DNA from: Leptolyngbya sp. SIO1E4
GTDB taxonomy: Bacteria; Cyanobacteriota; Cyanobacteriia; Phormidesmidales; Phormidesmidaceae
Direction: 5' to 3'
NCBI GenBank assembly: GCA_010672825.2
Contig: JAAHFU020000001.1
Coordinates: forward strand, 1,860,001-1,924,000
Length of the DNA: 64,000 nucleotides
In this document: piece by piece, positions 63,520-64,000 of the stretch
Layout of the letters: each line of letters begins with the position of its first letter
How positions within the stretch are numbered: position 1 is the first letter of the stretch
Notes under the pieces: generated by a model
The model's input: only the letters and a program-made list of their open reading frames with translations
The model's database searches: none
What the model was told of the DNA's origin: nothing
Position numbers and translations under genes: made by a program

Positions 63520-64000
63520 ATGATGATTTGTTCGACCTCGGTTCCTGCTGTTTACGGGCCTGTGAGATCGTGGCGTTTTGGACAATCCTTGGGCATTGAT
63601 GTCATTGGGAGCATTTCAACGTGCTCTTTTAACTGTCTCTATTGCCAGCTCGGAGGCATTGAGCAAATCACGTGCGATCGTGGCTTGTTTGTCTCGACCG
63701 CTGCTCTCCAGGAGGAATTAGCCCAACAATCTTGGCAGGATATCGACGTCGTCACCTTTAGTGGCAGCGGTGAACCGACACTGGCCCTCAATTTGGGGGA
63801 AATCATCCAGATCGTGCACGAACTGACTCCCCGCCCTGTCGTCGTCCTGACCAATGGCACCCTGTTGGGAAATCTCAGCGTTCAGCAAGAACTCGCCACC
63901 GCCGACATCATTGCTGTCAAGTTAGATGCCGTCTCCTCGGATCGCTGGAGGCGAGTCAACCGCCCAGCGCCAGGTTTGCTTTTAGAAACGGTCTTGCAAA
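63520..64000 (+). CDS. Radical SAM protein (C-terminus beyond the right edge)
   Basis: An open frame from ATG 63520 runs off the right edge; 160 residues are visible. The radical SAM cluster motif is CSFNCLYC (CxxxCxxC) at residues 35-42, preceded by SLGIDVIGS. The SAM-binding TFSGSGEPTL follows at about residue 80, and VLTNGTLL later. The pattern resembles the radical SAM group related to wyosine-type and Elp3-like proteins. The reaction cannot be told from this part. It is divergent from the GH57 gene. Confidence 0.8.
   Translation, partial: MMICSTSVPAVYGPVRSWRFGQSLGIDVIGSISTCSFNCLYCQLGGIEQITCDRGLFVSTAALQEELAQQSWQDIDVVTFSGSGEPTLALNLGEIIQIVHELTPRPVVVLTNGTLLGNLSVQQELATADIIAVKLDAVSSDRWRRVNRPAPGLLLETVLQ

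Overview
The window comes from a phycobilisome-containing cyanobacterium, probably a filamentous Leptolyngbya-like lineage. This rests on a clear apcD (allophycocyanin alpha-B), many HIP1 octamers (GCGATCGC), and typical cyanobacterial gene neighbourhoods (rbp-rpsU, purL-purF, DUF1400, YggT, DUF2227). There is no rRNA, no CRISPR array and no recognisable insertion sequence. One tRNA, tRNA-Val(UAC), is present.

Positions 1 to about 8,450 are the right part of an integrated plasmid-like element that continues beyond the left edge. On the minus strand it carries a membrane-anchored protein (cut by the edge), a small unknown protein, and a ParM-like actin ATPase coupled to a small ParR-like partner. 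Divergently on the plus strand lie two ribbon-helix-helix proteins, unknown small proteins, a 914-residue zinc-finger/Toprim/DUF3987 primase-helicase-like protein, a small HTH (excisionase-like) protein and a tyrosine recombinase. Overlapping start and stop codons suggest compact operons. HIP1 sites look sparser here than in the flanking chromosome. The primase-like gene carries a dense internal cluster of TTGAAA motifs that could be iterons.

From 8.6 kb onward the DNA looks chromosomal: a SIMPL protein; a four-gene minus operon (TPR protein, SafE-ferric reductase fusion, FixH/YtkA-like protein, DUF1400); a GIY-YIG protein; a MerR-carboxymuconolactone decarboxylase-aldo/keto reductase operon with a textbook MerR operator; YggT; an orphan acyl-CoA dehydrogenase; tRNA-Val; DUF2227; mazG; a class A PBP; tyrS; pyrF; and rbp-rpsU. 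The rbp leader can fold to hide its own ribosome binding site, and a terminator separates rbp from rpsU.

From 26 to 44 kb there are murG, a thioredoxin-fold lumenal protein, a lipoprotein, an amino-acid-permease/histidine-kinase fusion, a VOC protein, an NfeD/YqiJ-flotillin pair, two related-looking unknown beta-rich proteins beside a LuxR regulator, pnp and a nucleotide-sugar epimerase. From 44 to 64 kb there are two linked hybrid histidine kinases, a phosphatase-MOSC pair, a beta-barrel-like protein, apcD, a double-NodB protein with a degenerate first domain, a HAS-barrel-like protein, purL, purF, a 2Fe-2S ferredoxin, an NfeD-C domain protein, a degenerate alpha/beta hydrolase, a GH57 protein and a radical SAM protein cut by the right edge.

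The strongest unexplained signals are non-coding. First, a tandem pair of about 76-nt RNA genes upstream of purL is identical through the predicted transcript and diverged outside it, and each copy has a CRP-type palindrome upstream. Second, the rbp leader carries a stem covering the Shine-Dalgarno sequence. Third, an intergenic repeat family of about 80 bp is built around TCTAGGGTTTGGG, with four copies each lying downstream of a gene. Fourth, the TTGAAA cluster sits inside the element's replication-type gene. Coordinates of starts were adjusted to ATG/GTG/TTG codons with visible ribosome binding sites where possible. All functional statements are from reading the sequence; no database search was run.
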